Of a stretch of 64,000 bases of DNA, positions 1 through 7,830 are shown one piece after another. Position 1 is the first letter of the stretch; each line of letters opens with the position of its first letter. The notes under the pieces were generated by a model that had not been told where the DNA came from, ran no database searches, and was given only the letters and a program-made list of their open reading frames with translations. The stretch spans positions 558,001 to 622,000 of the forward strand of contig NZ_ML660162.1 of assembly GCF_007004725.1 (NCBI RefSeq). Direction: 5' to 3'. This DNA comes from Aliikangiella coralliicola. Lineage in GTDB: Bacteria > Pseudomonadota > Gammaproteobacteria > Enterobacterales > Kangiellaceae. Made by a program: the position numbers and the translations under genes.

Positions 1-18
1 ATTCCTCCGATAGAACAT

Positions 19-477
19 ATGGCGACAATAGATTACATCATTAAGCACGCAGAGCAGCATTGCAAAAATAACGGTTCACGTCTCACAGATAAACGAAAGA
101 ACGTATTGGCTGGTCTATTACAATCTGAAAAAGCACTTTCTGCCTATGAACTGGCAAATTACTGCGCTAAAGAGCTCGACCAGTCCCTTCCAGCAATGTC
201 TGTCTATCGGATCCTTGATTTTTTACAAGAAGAGCAGTTAGTGCACAAGCTCAACCTGGCCAATAAATATGTTGCTTGCTCCCATATTACCTGTGATCAC
301 GCTCATGAAGTTCCCCAGTTCTTGATTTGTAGTGATTGCCAGCGAGTAACAGAGATTGGTATTAACAAAAAAATTATTCAAACCCTTCAGGCGAATGTAG
401 AAGAAGCAGGTTATCACCTTAAAAGCCCTCAGCTAGAAATCAATTGCATTTGCGAAGCGTGTGTGAAAGAAGATTAA
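19..477 (+). CDS. Fur-family regulator, Zur-like (paralogue 1)
   Basis: A 152-residue Fur-superfamily repressor, most like Zur. The N-terminal winged helix covers about residues 1-85 (RLT.KRK.VL, then PAMSVYRILDFL, which matches the Zur pattern PPTVYRALDFL). A C-terminal dimerisation domain follows, with the structural zinc cysteines C104/C107 and C145/C148. The segment VHKLNLANKYVAC corresponds to the Zur metal-sensing region. By family it binds an AT-rich palindrome when zinc-loaded and represses zinc acquisition genes. It aligns without gaps to the second copy at 12466-12927 (about 61% identity by hand count). The ATG lies only 18 bases from the window edge, so its promoter and possible operon partners are not visible. 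It faces an S41 peptidase convergently. Fur or Mur function cannot be excluded, but the Zur-like linker is clear. Confidence 0.88.
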   Translation: MATIDYIIKHAEQHCKNNGSRLTDKRKNVLAGLLQSEKALSAYELANYCAKELDQSLPAMSVYRILDFLQEEQLVHKLNLANKYVACSHITCDHAHEVPQFLICSDCQRVTEIGINKKIIQTLQANVEEAGYHLKSPQLEINCICEACVKED

Positions 478-514
478 AATCTCCCACCACGAGCATAAGT
501 CTGCGAGATTCTCA

Positions 515-653
515 AAACCATCGACAAGTAAGTTACATTATCGATGGTTTAAAGATGAACCTGTAGAATGGCTACATGGCTCATCTTTCGTCGGGATGCC
601 GCATCACTTGCTGAACAAAAAAATGACCGCGGCAATCTCAAAGAACGAAAGAT
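515..653. other. Structured intergenic region with nested inverted repeats
   Basis: Between two convergent genes there are several perfect inverted repeats. AAACCATCGA (515-524) pairs with 541-550. AAAGATGA (551-558) pairs with TCATCTTT (581-588) and encloses an inner TGTAG/CTACA stem (562-566, 572-576). ATCTTTCGT (583-591) pairs with ACGAAAGAT (645-653) and encloses TGCCGC/GCGGCA (597-602, 629-634). The second and third stems share bases 583-588, so they are mutually exclusive. The region may contain terminators for both flanking genes, but no stem is followed by a clean T-run. A small RNA or a remnant of a palindromic element is possible. Confidence 0.4.
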
Positions 654-671
654 AAACACGCCCTAGATAGA

Positions 672-3600
672 TTATTTAAAATTAGTCGGTGGTTTTGGTG
701 CCTTAATTGATTTACGTGGATTAGCCTCAAGTTCTATTAGTAACTCTTTAACGGCTCTTTCCAGCGATGGATCCTTACCGGCATTGATTAATTCGGGACG
801 ATCCAATACCTCAATGTCCGGCGAAACACCGACATTTTCCACAATCCAATTTCCATCTGTGTCCATGGTTCTAAAAGTTGCCGCTAACAATAAACCACCA
901 TCAGCTAGTCCTGGATTACCACTGATCCCAATTAAACCGCCCCAGGTTCGCGTGCCAACCAGTTTGCCTAAACCGAGTTTGCGGAAGTAATAAGGTAAGG
1001 CGTCACCACCCGAGCTGGAGTAACCATTGATCAGCATGGCTTTTGGTCCATCGTGAGCAATCAGCGGAGTGGCATTGGGTTTTAGCCCACGGAACTTCCA
1101 ATAGTTTAGCGTCTTACGAGAAAGCAACTCGATCATACGATCGGGAATAAAACCGCCACCGTTATATCGATCATCAATGATTAATGCATCTTTAGTCACT
1201 TGCGGTAAAAATCGTTTGAATAATTCGCGGTTGCCATCGGTTGCCGTGTTAGGTAAGTGCAAGTAGCCGATCCTTCCACCCGATAATTTTTCTACCATGG
1301 CCGCTCTTTGGTTAACCCAATCCAGATAACGCAGGTTATGTTCGCGAGCAATCGGTTTCACCTGAGCAGTCCAGCTACCTTTAATGCGTGGACGAGAATT
1401 TAAAGTTAAAGTAATCGTTCGATTCTGAGTATCCTCCAGCAACTGGTAAATATTGTTTACCTGCTTGGTCGAATGACCGTTAATCGCTAAAATAAAATCA
1501 CCTTCGCTGACCTTTACACCCGGCTGGGTGAGCGGAGAACGGAACGCATCATGCCAGTTTTCTCCTGCAAAAATTTTATTAATTTTAAAATAACCTGATT
1601 TATCATGGGAAAATTCAGCGCCTAACAATCCATGTTTTCTACTATCAACGCGCGGTTGATCACCAGCGTTAACATAAACGTGACCGGCATTGAGTTCGCC
1701 TGCAATTTCTCCAAACACATAGTCTAAATCTGTGCGGTGAGTTGCGGCATCTGCCCAAGGTTGGTACTTACTACGTATTTGCAACCAGTCGTTTCCGTGA
1801 GTGTTGGGATCATAGAACCAATCTCGTAAAATTCTCCATCCGTCAACATACATTTGTTGCCATTCTATTTTTGGATCAATCTTTAAGGTTAAATTAGTCA
1901 AGTTAAGCTTGGTTTTATCAAACTTTTGCTCAGCCTTTGCATCCACAATGGCAAAATCATTCCCCCGTCGTAATAAGAGTTTTTTGCCATCATCAGAAAG
2001 CGAATAATCTCTAATATTTTCGGCAACAACTTTAGGTTTTTCATTTTTTTGCAAATCAATAATTTGTAAATCATTCTGACTATTTTGATTGCGCAATACA
2101 AAAGCCTGCTTACCATTAGCTTGCAAATTGTTGTAATTGCCGGCGTCACCTGGCAATGCAATAACACGAGAATCAAATCCGGCAAAGTCGATTTCAACTT
2201 CGAGCTTTTTTGATTTTTTATCCTTGTCCTCTTCTTTGCTTGCAGCCGTTAAAGATACTTCATCACTTTTATGTGGAAATAAAGCGGGCGCTTTTGCATT
2301 TAACTGTGCGGCATAAACACGAGTCGCCTGGTGGTAGAGGTAGTTAAATTCATAACTGCTAAAAGAGAAGTTGTAATCACGATTTGACAGGAAGAAAAGA
2401 TAGTTTCCATTTGCGTCGAACACAGGTTCTTGATCACTGGTATTCGCTGAAGTTAAACGCTGCGCCTTACCACTTTTCACATTGGCTACCCAGATAGAAC
2501 CATAACCATTATCTTCCTGCTTGGTATAAGCTACCCACTGACTATCAGGTGACCAGGTATAATCCTCAATATCATTGGTATCTGAACGATCTAGCCTGGT
2601 CAGTTTTTTATTTTTGACTGTTAAACTCCAGAGCGTTTGATTCTTATCGCTAAATACCAATTTTTTACTATCTGGTGACCACACAGGGGCAAACCGCCAA
2701 ATCGAACCGTCAGTCGTTAATCGCTGCTCTTTGCCTTGGCCATTTTGTGCGCGAATGTAGATCTCATATTCGCCACTTTTATCACTTAAGTAAGCAACAT
2801 TTTTTCCGTCCGGTGACCAACTAACAGAAATCTCCCTGGCATTTGGTGTATTAGAGACGTTGCGAATTTCTCCATTTTTGGCGGGAACGGTAAAAATTTC
2901 CCCACGAGCGCCAAACACTGCCCGATTACCATCTTTGGAAATATCCATCGACTCGATTTGAGCGGTGACATTTTTAAACTGCGGCATCAAATGTTCAGCG
3001 TTGCCATTAATTTTTATATTCAATTTTTTCGATTGATTAGAAGCAGGATCAAACCGCCATAAAAATCCATTTTGCTCATATACCAGCGCTTCTGGTCCTG
3101 CTGAAGCCCACAGTGCATCATGGTCTTTATGTTGGGTCCGCTTCAAGGGGGCAGAACCTTTTTGGTATTCAAATAAGTTCAGTGTATATTCCCTGTCGCT
3201 TAAGAAATAAATCTTATCGCCGACCCAAACCGGCTGATTATCGGTTGCTCGGTTTGTAGTGAGTTGTTCACTCGTATTATTTTCTAAATCATAGATCCAG
3301 ACATCTTGTGCCCGACCACCCCGATAGCGTTTCCAGGTGCGAAATTCTCGATCGATTGGTGTATATAAATATTTTTTACCGTCTGGCGATAGCATACCGC
3401 CACCGGTTTCAGGAACTGCAAGTGGCTCTGCTAAACCACCGTCTACAGGTACCAGATAAGGTCGCCCCATGCGGACGCCCCAAGGTAATCGATTGCCACG
3501 AACCAAAACATGTTTGTCATCTGCAGACCAATCCATGACACGATAATCATAACCACCACGTGGCGGCATTGGGCCAACATCATTGTAATAAGTAATTTGA

Positions 3601-3926
3601 TTGACACCGCTTCCGTCCAAATTCATCGTATAAACTTGGCGACTACCATTAAACTCCGCCGCAAATGCGATTTTATCCCCTTTGCGCGAAAATTTTGGAA
3701 ACGTCTCCATTCCTTTATGTGACGTAAGCCTCGTCGATTTGCCACTGTTGATATCAGCGACATAAATATCACCTGAATATACAAACGTCACTTTATCTTT
3801 ATGGATATCGGCAAACCGCAATAATCTGGTAGAATCGTTACCCAGGGCAGGTGTTGACAGAAAAACCGCGCCAACCAGTGTTGCTAATAGTCCTTTGCTC
3901 GGCTTGGAGTATAGTATTTTTTTCAT
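672..3926 (-). CDS. Tricorn-like S41 family peptidase (secreted)
   Basis: A 1084-residue exported serine peptidase of the tricorn/S41 type. It starts with a signal peptide (hydrophobic stretch about residues 12-28, ending near TPALG). Two WD40/PD40-like beta-propeller regions follow (about residues 35-320 and 325-570, with repeated SPDGK, SWSPD and W(A/S)PDS blocks). Next come a charged linker, a PDZ domain (about residues 790-850, VSEGDFILAINGHS) and the S41 catalytic domain with the nucleophile motif NGYSSSGGDALP near residue 968. Family members degrade oligopeptides passed through the propellers; this one should act in the periplasm. It is a monocistronic minus-strand gene with a long upstream gap (3927-4135) in which no other gene is visible. 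Length is normal for the family. Confidence 0.93.
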   Translation of the reverse strand: MKKILYSKPSKGLLATLVGAVFLSTPALGNDSTRLLRFADIHKDKVTFVYSGDIYVADINSGKSTRLTSHKGMETFPKFSRKGDKIAFAAEFNGSRQVYTMNLDGSGVNQITYYNDVGPMPPRGGYDYRVMDWSADDKHVLVRGNRLPWGVRMGRPYLVPVDGGLAEPLAVPETGGGMLSPDGKKYLYTPIDREFRTWKRYRGGRAQDVWIYDLENNTSEQLTTNRATDNQPVWVGDKIYFLSDREYTLNLFEYQKGSAPLKRTQHKDHDALWASAGPEALVYEQNGFLWRFDPASNQSKKLNIKINGNAEHLMPQFKNVTAQIESMDISKDGNRAVFGARGEIFTVPAKNGEIRNVSNTPNAREISVSWSPDGKNVAYLSDKSGEYEIYIRAQNGQGKEQRLTTDGSIWRFAPVWSPDSKKLVFSDKNQTLWSLTVKNKKLTRLDRSDTNDIEDYTWSPDSQWVAYTKQEDNGYGSIWVANVKSGKAQRLTSANTSDQEPVFDANGNYLFFLSNRDYNFSFSSYEFNYLYHQATRVYAAQLNAKAPALFPHKSDEVSLTAASKEEDKDKKSKKLEVEIDFAGFDSRVIALPGDAGNYNNLQANGKQAFVLRNQNSQNDLQIIDLQKNEKPKVVAENIRDYSLSDDGKKLLLRRGNDFAIVDAKAEQKFDKTKLNLTNLTLKIDPKIEWQQMYVDGWRILRDWFYDPNTHGNDWLQIRSKYQPWADAATHRTDLDYVFGEIAGELNAGHVYVNAGDQPRVDSRKHGLLGAEFSHDKSGYFKINKIFAGENWHDAFRSPLTQPGVKVSEGDFILAINGHSTKQVNNIYQLLEDTQNRTITLTLNSRPRIKGSWTAQVKPIAREHNLRYLDWVNQRAAMVEKLSGGRIGYLHLPNTATDGNRELFKRFLPQVTKDALIIDDRYNGGGFIPDRMIELLSRKTLNYWKFRGLKPNATPLIAHDGPKAMLINGYSSSGGDALPYYFRKLGLGKLVGTRTWGGLIGISGNPGLADGGLLLAATFRTMDTDGNWIVENVGVSPDIEVLDRPELINAGKDPSLERAVKELLIELEANPRKSIKAPKPPTNFK

Positions 3927-4135
3927 TTTTCTTGCCTGTGATAAATTGAAAGAAAACGCAGATGGGTCTTTATATCGCGAATAAATACTGGATTCTATAG
4001 AGCAGAGTCAATTTTACTAATTCGATTGTTAACTAATGTTAATCAAGTTTTTTCGTAACCCCATACTCAAACTCGGTTTAAACCCTTAAAATATAACAAT
4101 CATTTGTCAGATACACTCAATATCCAGAATCCAGG

Positions 4136-5377
4136 TTAAATGTTAATTTTCGCTTTGCTGTATGCTTTTAAAGATGGAATTATAGCAATCACTATCGAGG
4201 CAGCAATAATACCCAGCGCATAGTAGGCAGCACTTTCAGATAGGATATTACTGCTTACAGGCAAACCGAATCGCGAAATCAAAAAATCTTGTGCGACGGC
4301 CAAGCTAATCGCCAAAATTCCAGCTCCCAGTATCAAGCTAACGATCGTTATCATTAACGTTTCTATCTGGATAAGAAAAAACAAAAAGACCGATGGCGCA
4401 CCAACGACTCTGAGCAATCTAATTTCTGCCTCTCGATAACGAATAGAAGATAACAGCATTGCACTTAACCCCAGCAACGCAGCAACAAACACTAATATTG
4501 CCACCAGAAGCAGTGTGTTTTCTAAAATGTTCATCATTTGCCAAAGTTCGGACAATGCAACACCTGGCAGTATTGCCAGCAAAGGTTCTCTCACTGATTG
4601 GTTAATCTCACGTTGTACGTGAAATGTAGCCATCCTCGATTTTAATCCTAACATCAAAGCGGTGACACTTTTGGGTTTGAGCTCGAGCTGCTCAATTTGC
4701 TCCTCGGTCATTTTGTTTCCCGGCATTTTTACACCTTGCCGCCAATTAATGTGTATCGCTTCAATCCCTTCCAGGCTCACATGCAAGGTTTGATCAACCG
4801 GCGTTCCTGTTGGCTCTAAAATACCAGTTACGGTGAATGGCCGGTCATCGTGAAGGCTGAAGCTCGTACTCGCTAATCCATGGGATAAAATAATTGCGTC
4901 GCCTGTTGAATAACCCAGCTCTTTGGCGACGTCCGATCCAAGTACCACGTCAAATACCTGGTTAAATGCGCTACCTTGATCAAACTTTAATTTGTGCTGG
5001 TTCCCGTAGCTGAAATACTCAAAATATGGCTTGGTTGTTCCCATTACCCGATAACCTTTATGTGAATCACCAAGCGTTATAGGAATAGCCCATTTCACCT
5101 GCGGGTTGTTAGCAATTTGCTTAAAAGATTCCCAGGCAATGTTATTGGTAGGTGAACCGATACGAAAAACCGAATACAGTAATAAATTAAGACTCCCTGT
5201 TCTCGCCCCCACAATAAGGTCGACCCCGGAGACCGTCTTAGCAAAGTTTTCCTTAGCCTGATAACGAATGTGTTCTACCGCCAACAATACAAAAACACTA
5301 ATTGTCATTGCCATTAATGTGAGAACGACTGAGCCTTTACGATTGAGTAGACTTTTTAATGCGAGCTTTATGAACAT
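4136..5377 (-). CDS. FtsX/MacB-like ABC transporter permease
   Basis: A 413-residue inner-membrane permease with the FtsX topology: one N-terminal transmembrane segment (about residues 15-33), a large periplasmic domain (about 40-270) and three C-terminal transmembrane helices (about 285-310, 330-360, 380-405). It overlaps the end of the upstream ATPase gene by 10 bases, so the two form one translationally coupled transporter operon. Such pairs usually drive lipoprotein or envelope-substrate movement rather than solute import. Next to DUF3299 and HupE-like genes and candidate Zur sites, the pair resembles the ABC part of the Zur-regulated Zrg-type zinc system described in Vibrio cholerae (family knowledge, recalled). 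The substrate cannot be read from the sequence. Confidence 0.88.
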   Translation of the reverse strand: MFIKLALKSLLNRKGSVVLTLMAMTISVFVLLAVEHIRYQAKENFAKTVSGVDLIVGARTGSLNLLLYSVFRIGSPTNNIAWESFKQIANNPQVKWAIPITLGDSHKGYRVMGTTKPYFEYFSYGNQHKLKFDQGSAFNQVFDVVLGSDVAKELGYSTGDAIILSHGLASTSFSLHDDRPFTVTGILEPTGTPVDQTLHVSLEGIEAIHINWRQGVKMPGNKMTEEQIEQLELKPKSVTALMLGLKSRMATFHVQREINQSVREPLLAILPGVALSELWQMMNILENTLLLVAILVFVAALLGLSAMLLSSIRYREAEIRLLRVVGAPSVFLFFLIQIETLMITIVSLILGAGILAISLAVAQDFLISRFGLPVSSNILSESAAYYALGIIAASIVIAIIPSLKAYSKAKINI

Positions 5378-6075
5378 CCGCGCGCTCCGCTCAAACAGCT
5401 AATATCAGACAAAGCATCAATTCGGTTAAAATAGCGAGACAAAGACTTATCATGACTGACAAAAACTAAAGTAATCTTGTTTTCAGCAACTAACGACACT
5501 AAAACAGACATAAAATTGTCGCGGTTATCCTGATCAAGTGATGATGTCGGTTCGTCAGCTATCAATAATTCAGGTTTATTGATCAATGCACGGGCAATTG
5601 CTACGCGTTGTTGCTGCCCTGTGCTCAGCTTAGCAATCTGTTTGGACCAATCATCAGGGGAGATGTTTAATTTTGTGAGAAGTTTTTCTACATCAGCTGA
5701 TTTAACTCTCGCCTTTTTATGCGCAGAAAAATAAGTGGCTAGCAGAATATTTTCTACCGAACTTAAATAAGGGATCAGATTAAGCTGTTGAAATACGTAA
5801 CCAATATGATTGGCTCGAAAACGATCCAGCTGGCGCTGGCTCATTTTATCCAGACGCTTACCCAGTATTGATACTTCCCCTTGGCCCCCTTGCCCCTCTT
5901 GACTAGGTACCAACATTCCACTGAGTAAATTTAATAATGTGGATTTTCCTCCACCCGACGGCCCATGGACAAAAACCTGCTCTTGAGGTGCCACTGTCCA
6001 GCATGGGATATTAAGAACTGGCCTATGGGGCGCATCAGGATAGGTGAAATAGACATTTTTAAGGCTAATAGACAT
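5368..6075 (-). CDS. ABC transporter ATP-binding protein (MacB/LolD type)
   Basis: A 235-residue ATPase with all key motifs: Walker A GPSGGGKSTLL (about residue 39), Q-loop FQQLNL, signature LSTGQQQRVAIARAL, Walker B ELLIADEPTSSLD and an H-loop VSHDKS. It belongs to the LolD/MacB/FtsE group, which pairs with FtsX-fold permeases, and its partner follows with a 10-base overlap. It is transcribed divergently from the DUF3299-HupE pair, with a candidate metalloregulator palindrome in the 95-base gap between the two start codons (6123-6135). This points to co-regulation by zinc, which is inference. Confidence 0.9.
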   Translation of the reverse strand: MSISLKNVYFTYPDAPHRPVLNIPCWTVAPQEQVFVHGPSGGGKSTLLNLLSGMLVPSQEGQGGQGEVSILGKRLDKMSQRQLDRFRANHIGYVFQQLNLIPYLSSVENILLATYFSAHKKARVKSADVEKLLTKLNISPDDWSKQIAKLSTGQQQRVAIARALINKPELLIADEPTSSLDQDNRDNFMSVLVSLVAENKITLVFVSHDKSLSRYFNRIDALSDISCLSGARGCS

Positions 6076-6122
6076 GAATTTTCCGACGGAATACTGAAAA
6101 TAACAGATTGCTAATTGAGAAA

Positions 6123-6135
6123 GATATAATGTATC
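6123..6135. promoter_or_regulatory. Candidate Zur operator in divergent promoter
   Basis: The core GATATAATGTATC is an imperfect AT-rich palindrome (GATA N5 TATC) between the divergent ABC and DUF3299 genes. In an ungapped comparison of the reverse strand with the gammaproteobacterial Zur consensus as I recall it (GAAATGTTATA-A-TATAACATTTC), about 15 of 23 positions agree. It lies 36 bases upstream of the DUF3299 start and 48 bases upstream of the ATPase start, a suitable place to control both. It is weaker than the site at 15512-15528. Confidence 0.45.
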
Positions 6136-6170
6136 ATTTTTTGCAATAGAATTTAAAATCTTTATCCCCT

Positions 6171-6875
6171 ATGAAATCACTAAAGATGGGCAATATTCGG
6201 CAGTTAATTTTCGTGTCGCTAATAACTCTTTTGTTAGGCGCCTGCGATGAAATAGAGCAATCCGAGCAAACACCAAGTAAACAAGATGTCATAAACACAA
6301 AGTCCAATGGGAAAAACACAGCGAATGCCAACCAGACTGACTCCGATACTGCTCGCCTTACACCGGGAGAAAAGTTACCTAAAACATCGTTTAAAACTAT
6401 TGAGTGGACCGATCTAATGCCTAAAGATGACCTGGATGCATTGTTAAACCCGCCAGATTACCTCTCAGAAATTGAAGACGGCTCTATCGAAGATCAGATC
6501 ACTAGTCAGGTTCAAAGTACTATTGCTGCGGCAAATGATGACCGCTACCAGCAAGCGCTGGTATCAACACGGGTGGTTTCAGAAATGAACGACCAGGCGA
6601 TCAGGATCCCCGGTTTTGTTGTACCAGTGGAATTTGATGACGAACAAATCATTACCCAGTTTTTCTTAGTACCATTTTTCGGTGCTTGTATCCATATGCC
6701 ACCGCCACCACCAAATCAAATAATATTTGTTGAATACCCAAAAGGTCTCCAACTAGAATCTTTATATGATCCGTTTTGGATTTCAGGTATTTTACAAACT
6801 TCGCTTGTCGAAAATGAAATAGCCAAAGCTACCTATTCTTTAAATCTACAATATTTTGAAAAATACTATGAATAG
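6171..6875 (+). CDS. DUF3299 lipoprotein
   Basis: A 234-residue protein with a lipoprotein signal peptide: hydrophobic FVSLITLLLGAC, with the lipidated cysteine near residue 24. A low-complexity linker rich in S/T/N/Q follows, then a DUF3299 domain (about residues 75-234) with the typical IPGFVVPVEF, FFLVPFFGACIHMPPPPPN and FWISGIL blocks. The invariant C..H pair in GACIHMP could be a metal-binding site; that is inference. DUF3299 proteins occur beside MacB-like ABC transporters and in Zur-regulated loci. The downstream HupE-like gene follows after 55 bases in the same direction. A second in-frame ATG at 6186 is an alternative start; neither has a clear Shine-Dalgarno. Confidence 0.85.
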   Translation: MKSLKMGNIRQLIFVSLITLLLGACDEIEQSEQTPSKQDVINTKSNGKNTANANQTDSDTARLTPGEKLPKTSFKTIEWTDLMPKDDLDALLNPPDYLSEIEDGSIEDQITSQVQSTIAAANDDRYQQALVSTRVVSEMNDQAIRIPGFVVPVEFDDEQIITQFFLVPFFGACIHMPPPPPNQIIFVEYPKGLQLESLYDPFWISGILQTSLVENEIAKATYSLNLQYFEKYYE

Positions 6876-6930
6876 AAAATAAGAGTACCTGAGCTTAAAC
6901 TTCGACTAAATCATATGAAATATTCAAGAA

Positions 6931-7713
6931 ATGATATTAAATAAAATCAATAACTACTTACTGCCTGTATCTGTACCTTCACTAATAGCTGTATTATTTT
7001 TCTGCTTTTTTAGTACACAGGCTTTAGCGCATCCTGAAGATGAGTTTTGCAATGATGTAAAAATGGATCCGCAATTATGCGCTCAATTAGCTGAACTTGA
7101 CCGACCCGCAAAAACAGATGGAAACTTTGACCTACCGGAAATTAAACTGGATCGTTCGCCGTTTGAAACAGCCTTACTCTACACAAAACTCGGGGTAGAA
7201 CATATTTTACCCATGGGGCTTGACCACCTGGCTTTTGTGTTGGCTCTACTACTGTCTTCAACTGCATTTAGACCACTACTGATTCAAATATCATTGTTTA
7301 CATTGGCCCATAGCGTCACCCTGATTTTGGGTGTGCTAGGTATTCTCGTGTTAGAAGGGACCTGGGTAGAAGTGGCAATTGCATTTTCTATCGTGTTTGT
7401 CGCCATAGAGAATATATTTCTTAAATCGCTGACCTATTGGCGACCACTCATTGTATTTTGCTTTGGGTTACTTCATGGCTTAGGATTCGCCGGCGCACTG
7501 AGTGAACTGGGGGTACCCGAAGATCATTTTGTCAGTGCGCTATTAGGCTTTAATTTAGGCGTGGAAATCGGCCAATTGAGTTTTGCTCTGATTGTTTTTT
7601 TAATGCTGTATAAATCTATCAAGAAAGATTGGTACAAACACTTCGTTGTGATTCCAGGAAGCTTGATGATTGCATGTTTAGGCAGTTATTGGGTGATAGA
7701 AAGGATAATCTAG
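6931..7713 (+). CDS. HupE/UreJ-like membrane protein
   Basis: A 260-residue protein with an N-terminal signal or anchor (about residues 13-33, ending ALAHPED) and about six further transmembrane helices. Histidine-containing motifs typical of the HupE/UreJ-2 family are present: GVEHILPMGLDHLAFVLALLL, FTLAHSVTLILG and FGLLHGLGFAGAL. Family members are thought to move nickel, cobalt or other divalent metals, or to support metalloenzyme assembly. Context (DUF3299 lipoprotein upstream, divergent ABC pair, Zur-like palindrome) suggests a zinc-linked role here; the exact substrate is not deducible. Confidence 0.85.
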   Translation: MILNKINNYLLPVSVPSLIAVLFFCFFSTQALAHPEDEFCNDVKMDPQLCAQLAELDRPAKTDGNFDLPEIKLDRSPFETALLYTKLGVEHILPMGLDHLAFVLALLLSSTAFRPLLIQISLFTLAHSVTLILGVLGILVLEGTWVEVAIAFSIVFVAIENIFLKSLTYWRPLIVFCFGLLHGLGFAGALSELGVPEDHFVSALLGFNLGVEIGQLSFALIVFLMLYKSIKKDWYKHFVVIPGSLMIACLGSYWVIERII

Positions 7714-7755
7714 TCTTTTGATAAATTTCTAGTTACTGTTTTTTCTATAGAAAAA

Positions 7756-7781
7756 CGAAGCACCTGTTACCAGATGCTTCG
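7756..7781. terminator. Bidirectional terminator between convergent genes
   Basis: CGAAGCACCTG and CAGATGCTTCG form an 11-bp stem with one mismatch and a 4-base loop. A T-rich stretch follows on the plus side and an A-rich stretch (T-rich on the minus strand) precedes it. It lies between the convergent HupE-like and Dcp genes and can serve both. Confidence 0.75.
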
Positions 7782-7830
7782 CTTGATCCTTTTTAGTCTG
7801 TGTTTAATTCAGGTTTAATTCGGTTTTAAT

